Assembly (NCBI RefSeq): GCF_014656475.1
Contig: NZ_BNCM01000014.1
Span: 27,748 to 91,747, forward strand
Length of the DNA: 64,000 nt
Source: Sinomonas cellulolyticus
GTDB lineage: Bacteria; Actinomycetota; Actinomycetes; Actinomycetales; Micrococcaceae
Direction of reading: 5' to 3'
Shown: positions 60,927 through 64,000 of the stretch, one piece after another
Position numbering within the stretch: position 1 is the first letter of the stretch
How the letters are laid out: every line of letters begins with the position of its first letter
Position numbers and translations under genes: made by a program
The notes under the pieces: generated by a model
What the model saw: the letters and a program-made list of their open reading frames with translations, nothing else
The model's database searches: none
What the model was told of the DNA's origin: nothing

Positions 60927-61910
60927 CTACTTGACGAGGAGCGAGTCGATCGAGGGCTGCTTGGTCACGAACTTGTACTTGAGCATGAGGTTGCCCAGGT
61001 CGCTGAGCTGCTGCTCGCGGAGCTCGGCGGACATCTGCTCCATGTTGAGCTTCTGCGCGGCGGCAGCATCCATCTTCAGGAAGGTCCCGGCAGCCGCCTT
61101 GAAGCCCTGCTGGTCATTCTGGACGGCGTCCAGCGTGGTCTTCATGGCCTTCTTGAACTTGCTGACCGTGTCCGGGTTGGACTTGGCGTAGTTGCCGGAG
61201 GTGAAGCTGACCATCGTGGGAAGGCCGGGGATGACCGCCTGGTACGGGTAGCCGAGGACCTGGTAGGCGGGGTCGCTGGCCATCTTGGTCAGGAAGGGCT
61301 CAGGGACCCACGCGGCGTCGATGTTGCCGCGGTCCAGCTGTGCCTGGGCATCGGGGAACGCGACCTCGCTGAACTTGACAGCCTTCGGGTCGCCCCCGTC
61401 CTTCGCGACGGATTCCATGATCGTGAGGTCGCCTTGGGTGTTCACGGCGTTGACCGAGACGGTCTTGCCGGCGAGGTCCTTCCACGAGTGGATGCCGGAG
61501 CTCTTCTTGACGATGACCGCCTCGATGTCGGGGCCCGAGGCGATCGAGTTCGAGAAGCCGGTCACGACCTTCATGTCGAGGCCCTTGTCCGCGGCGACGA
61601 GGACGGACAGCGGGTTGCCGACTGCGAAGTCCATGCTCCCGGAGGACACGGCAGGGAGCATGGCGGCCCCACCCTGGCCGGTCTGGAACTGGACGTCGAG
61701 GCCTTCCTTGGAGAAGTAGCCCTTGTCGACCCCGTACTGGACGGCGGCTGACGGGGCGATGCTCAGCACGCCGACAGTGACCTTGGTGAGCGAGCCGCCG
61801 CCGCTCTGCTGGCCGGCGCTGGCGCCCGACGGCGAGCCGGCACCGCAGCCGGTCAGTGCCAGTGCCGCTACGGCCGCGCCTGCGAGTGCCTTGGAAAGGG
61901 TCTTGAACAT
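60927..61910 (-). CDS. Substrate-binding lipoprotein of the NitT/TauT importer (copy 1)
   Basis: A 327-residue lipoprotein, first gene of the operon. Signal MFKTLSKALAGAAVAALALTGCGAG has a lipobox LTGC. The fold follows the same pattern as copy 2 (SVNAVNTQGDLTIMESVAKDGGDPKAVKFSEVAFPDAQAQLD), but many ligand-pocket residues differ, so it may bind a different compound. GGGAGC precedes the ATG at 61910; a longer open frame upstream is not used because the signal peptide starts here. Confidence 0.9.
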   Translation of the reverse strand: MFKTLSKALAGAAVAALALTGCGAGSPSGASAGQQSGGGSLTKVTVGVLSIAPSAAVQYGVDKGYFSKEGLDVQFQTGQGGAAMLPAVSSGSMDFAVGNPLSVLVAADKGLDMKVVTGFSNSIASGPDIEAVIVKKSSGIHSWKDLAGKTVSVNAVNTQGDLTIMESVAKDGGDPKAVKFSEVAFPDAQAQLDRGNIDAAWVPEPFLTKMASDPAYQVLGYPYQAVIPGLPTMVSFTSGNYAKSNPDTVSKFKKAMKTTLDAVQNDQQGFKAAAGTFLKMDAAAAQKLNMEQMSAELREQQLSDLGNLMLKYKFVTKQPSIDSLLVK

Positions 61911-61933
61911 GATGTGCTCCCTCGCGTGGGGCG

Positions 61934-61953
61934 CCGAGTCACCGTCGACTCGG
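61934..61953 (-). promoter_or_regulatory. Structured 5' leader of the importer operon
   Basis: CCGAGTC pairs with GACTCGG around ACCGTC; on the transcript the apex reads ACGG with a G-T closing pair. GTGGGG/CCCCAC can form an outer stem. It lies between the promoter and first gene, possibly a control element. Confidence 0.4.
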
Positions 61954-61980
61954 GTGTGATGCACCCCACGTTCAACAAGC

Positions 61981-62016
61981 ACAATATCTTCAACCATTGA
62001 GATAATCAACCATTGA
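61981..62016 (-). promoter_or_regulatory. Promoter and duplicated operator of the importer operon
   Basis: On the minus strand TTGATT, a 17-bp spacer and TATTGT form a good sigma-A promoter (62009-62004 and 61986-61981). The exact 11-mer TCAACCATTGA occurs twice (61990-62000, 62006-62016), 16 bp apart, and its reverse TCAATGGTTGA is a dyad TCAA-N3-TTGA. One copy lies on the -35 and the other in the spacer, so a repressor is likely. No regulator gene is adjacent. Confidence 0.68.
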
Positions 62017-62051
62017 ATCCGCCCAGTTATCCTCGTATGCACACGGCGGGC

Positions 62052-62852
62052 TCAGGCAGCGGTGTCGCGCCGCCGCAGCCCCACCACAGCAGCGCCGATC
62101 AGGACGGCCGCTGTGGCAACGGCGATCGCCGCACTGGGCCAGTCAAGCCCGTTCCTCAGCGGATCGTGGCCCACGTACTGGTAGAACGGCGAGTACTCGC
62201 GGGCCGGCTCCAGCCAGTCGACCACGGGCGCGAGCCCGTTGACGAGGTAGGCCAGGACGGCGAGGGCTGCCGGGATGCCCTTGCTCACCCCGGGCCTTCC
62301 GGTCGACGCGGAGAGGGCGAGCGCGAGGCTGCCGAACACGAGTCCCAGCAGCCCGAGATGCGCCATGGCCGCGGCGATCTTGTCCCCGGGCAGGACCAAG
62401 TCCGCCCACCCGCCCTCGAGGACCAGTGCGAAGCCAGCGACGGCCGCGAGCAGCGCGACGCCGAGGACCATGGCGCCGGCCTTCTCGAGGACCACCCGCC
62501 CCCGGCCCACGGGTTCGGCAAGGAGGAGCTCGAGCGTGTGATGCTCTTCCTCCCCCGCGATGGCGCCGGCACCCATGCCGATCGCATACATGAGGATCAC
62601 GATCGGGGCCATGAAGGAGAGGAGCTCGATCTGGACATAGCCGGTCGGGGTCGACATGTCCGCGGCCTGGGTGGCGAAGAGGTTGCGGAAGGCCTCGGGC
62701 ATCTGCTGGAGCATGTCGTTCATGGACGGCTGGTCCTTGATGCTCGGCCAGAAGGCCGCGTACATGCCCATGAGCACCACGAGGCCCGCCGCCCAGGCGG
62801 CGAGGGAGCGCCACTGGTCACGAAGCGTCTTGAGCAACACGCTGGAGAGCAT
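62052..62852 (-). CDS. ABC-2 type exporter permease
   Basis: A 266-residue membrane protein with about six helices: AWAAGLVVLMGMYAAFWP near the N-terminus, a large loop (to about 75), then FMAPIVILMYAIGMGAGAIAGEEEHHTLELLLAEPVGR. That last stretch is the typical ABC-2 permease motif before the cytoplasmic elbow. The start overlaps the ATPase gene by 35 nt, a long overlap that supports tight coupling. Exported substrate unknown. Confidence 0.88.
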   Translation of the reverse strand: MLSSVLLKTLRDQWRSLAAWAAGLVVLMGMYAAFWPSIKDQPSMNDMLQQMPEAFRNLFATQAADMSTPTGYVQIELLSFMAPIVILMYAIGMGAGAIAGEEEHHTLELLLAEPVGRGRVVLEKAGAMVLGVALLAAVAGFALVLEGGWADLVLPGDKIAAAMAHLGLLGLVFGSLALALSASTGRPGVSKGIPAALAVLAYLVNGLAPVVDWLEPAREYSPFYQYVGHDPLRNGLDWPSAAIAVATAAVLIGAAVVGLRRRDTAA

Positions 62853-63768
62853 CGGACTCGCCTCCGTAGTAGGTCAGGAACATCTCGTCGAGCTCCGCCT
62901 CGGCGCATTCGAAGTCGATGACGCGATGGGCGCTCACTCGCTTGAGCAGATCGTCGAGGGCGGACTGCGGCGCGCTGCAGGTCAAGGACTGCCCGTCCAC
63001 AGTCAGCCCGCGAACGCCGGTTACGCCTGCGAAGTCGTCTGGCCGGACTGCATCGGCGAAGGTCGCCCGGATGTGGTGCAGCGACTTGCCGCTCAGGTCC
63101 GCGAGCCGTTCCACCGCGACGAGCCGCCCCTCGCGCACGACGCCGATCCTGTCCGCGACGCGCTGGACCTCGCCGAGGATATGGGATGAGAGGAGGACGC
63201 TCCCGCCATCGGCGGTGTGCTCCCGCAGGAGGGCATGGAACTCGCGCTGGACGAGGGGATCGAGCCCGCTCGTCGGCTCGTCCAGGACGAGGAGGCGGGG
63301 CGCTGACATGACTGCGAGGACGATGGCGAGCTTCTGGCGGTTGCCGCGGGAGAGCGTCCGGGTCCGCCGCGAGAGGTCCAGTCCGAGCCTCTCGGCCACG
63401 GTCCGGGCCCTGGCCGTGTCATCGCGGCCGCGCAGGTGGCCGAGGTAGGCGACGTGCTCGCGGCCTGTGAGGCGCGGATAAAGGGAAGGCTCCCCCGGGA
63501 CGTACCCCACGAGCCGGTGAACCTCGCGGGCCTCGGCCCAGACGTCGAGCCCGAACACTCTCGCCCTGCCCGAGGTGGGCCGGATCATGCCCATCAGGAG
63601 CCGGATGGTCGTCGTCTTACCTGCTCCGTTCGGGCCGAGATAACCGAACACCTCGCCGGGTTCGAGGATGAAGCCGACCGAATCCAGCGCGACAGTGCGC
63701 CGGAAGCGCTTCGTGAGCCCCTCGAGCACCACCGGGTGCTCGGAGCGGCGGGCCTGGGTGTCTGCCAT
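62818..63768 (-). CDS. ABC-2 type exporter ATPase
   Basis: A 316-residue ATPase. Walker A is LGPNGAGKTTTIRLLMG, signature LSRGNRQKLAIVLAV (Arg in place of the usual Gly-Gly), Walker B LLVLDEPTSGLD, switch His in LLSSHILGEVQRVADR. A C-terminal accessory domain of about 85 residues follows. GATACT ends 6 nt before the ATG without a Shine-Dalgarno, suggesting leaderless transcription of the two-gene exporter. Confidence 0.92.
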   Translation of the reverse strand: MADTQARRSEHPVVLEGLTKRFRRTVALDSVGFILEPGEVFGYLGPNGAGKTTTIRLLMGMIRPTSGRARVFGLDVWAEAREVHRLVGYVPGEPSLYPRLTGREHVAYLGHLRGRDDTARARTVAERLGLDLSRRTRTLSRGNRQKLAIVLAVMSAPRLLVLDEPTSGLDPLVQREFHALLREHTADGGSVLLSSHILGEVQRVADRIGVVREGRLVAVERLADLSGKSLHHIRATFADAVRPDDFAGVTGVRGLTVDGQSLTCSAPQSALDDLLKRVSAHRVIDFECAEAELDEMFLTYYGGESDALQRVAQDAS

Positions 63769-63903
63769 GGGGCCAGTATCCAGCGGCCCGGCGCCCTCCC
63801 CCTAGGGGCGAAGGGCCGGCCATCTGACCGCGCACCGCACCCGCGGGCGCCCCTGGTTGCGTCTTGGGCGCCGGGCCGTCGGGGCGCTTGGCCCTTTGAG
63901 AGC

Positions 63904-63935
63904 GGCGGGCATATTTCCTGGCGGGCATGTTTCCT
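63904..63935. repeat. Two tandem 16-bp repeats near the right edge
   Basis: GGCGGGCATATTTCCT and GGCGGGCATGTTTCCT are adjacent and differ at one base. The surrounding 130 bp hold no gene. They could be part of an end structure of an element beyond the window, or a regulatory site. Confidence 0.5.
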
Positions 63936-63945
63936 GTTTAAGCGT

Positions 63946-63977
63946 CAGGACCCCCGGCCGTGTGGTCGGGGGTCCTG
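63946..63977. terminator. Hairpin at the right edge
   Basis: CAGGACCCCCGGCC pairs with GGTCGGGGGTCCTG (one G-T pair) around GTGT. Its likely function is terminating a transcript that enters from the right, or one leaving the window; the strand cannot be decided. Confidence 0.6.
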
Positions 63978-64000
63978 GAATGGTTGTCCGGCGGTGTCCT

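Noticed and set aside
61911..61980. Full guanidine-II riboswitch
   Set aside because: Only one hairpin with an ACGR apex is visible; the class needs two similar ones. Kept only as a weak observation.

Overview
The window is high-GC DNA packed with overlapping genes. Its content points to an actinobacterium, most likely of the Micrococcaceae (Arthrobacter/Sinomonas-like). The signs are a Ku/LigD end-joining pair, a helix-turn-helix/MurA fusion, a CopD-CtaG fusion, a seven-subunit Mrp antiporter with MrpA and MrpB fused, many GTG starts, GTGA/ATGA stop-start overlaps and many probable leaderless transcripts. No phage, integrase, transposase or CRISPR gene is visible, so this reads as chromosomal backbone with small repeats scattered through it.

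Layout. 0-5 kb: the end of a Rieske protein, then ku and ligD on either side of a flavodoxin and a CsbD-like gene. 5-13.3 kb: a 5-oxoproline (pyroglutamate) module made of pxpA, a fused pxpB-pxpC, a biotin carboxylase/BCCP protein, a GntR-FCD regulator, a two-gene DUF969/DUF979 membrane system and a DUF2891 protein. A shared operator motif lies before both transcription units. 13.4-17.8 kb: small membrane protein, glutathione peroxidase, quinone reductase, HTH-MurA fusion and a VOC protein. 17.9-21.1 kb: a thiamine-precursor ECF transporter (ykoE-ykoD-ykoC) under a TPP riboswitch. 21.6-28 kb: the mrp operon. 28.1-31.5 kb: an MFS carrier and a KhtT/KhtU-like cation/proton antiporter. 31.6-34.9 kb: PEP synthase with its regulatory kinase/phosphorylase. 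34.9-40.7 kb: lactate utilisation (lutABC, lactate permease, LldR-like regulator) with three matching operators.

40.7-44.7 kb: an AbiEi/DUF559-like gene bracketed by two copies of a 55-bp palindrome, then dcd, a secreted CAP-domain protein and an SRPBCC protein. 44.9-51.3 kb: tRNA-Gly(CCC), panD, an AEC permease, a TetR regulator facing a SnoaL-like/NmrA-like pair, a HerA-like ATPase and an anchored extracytoplasmic protein. 51.3-57.3 kb: a thioredoxin/NHL protein, CopD-CtaG, HU and a phosphotransferase. 57.4-63.8 kb: a NitT/TauT-type ABC importer with two binding proteins and two permeases, then an ABC-2 exporter.

The features least explained by known gene families are: (i) a 55-bp palindrome with 21-bp arms and a constant 13-nt loop, present three times, once inside the pxpBC reading frame and twice bracketing the AbiEi/DUF559-like gene; (ii) a 12-mer, CGCACGACGGCG, present eleven times where far fewer than one is expected by chance; and (iii) the complete set of biotin-carboxylase-like parts in the 5-oxoproline module. 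Coordinates and motifs were read by eye; no database search or folding program was run.
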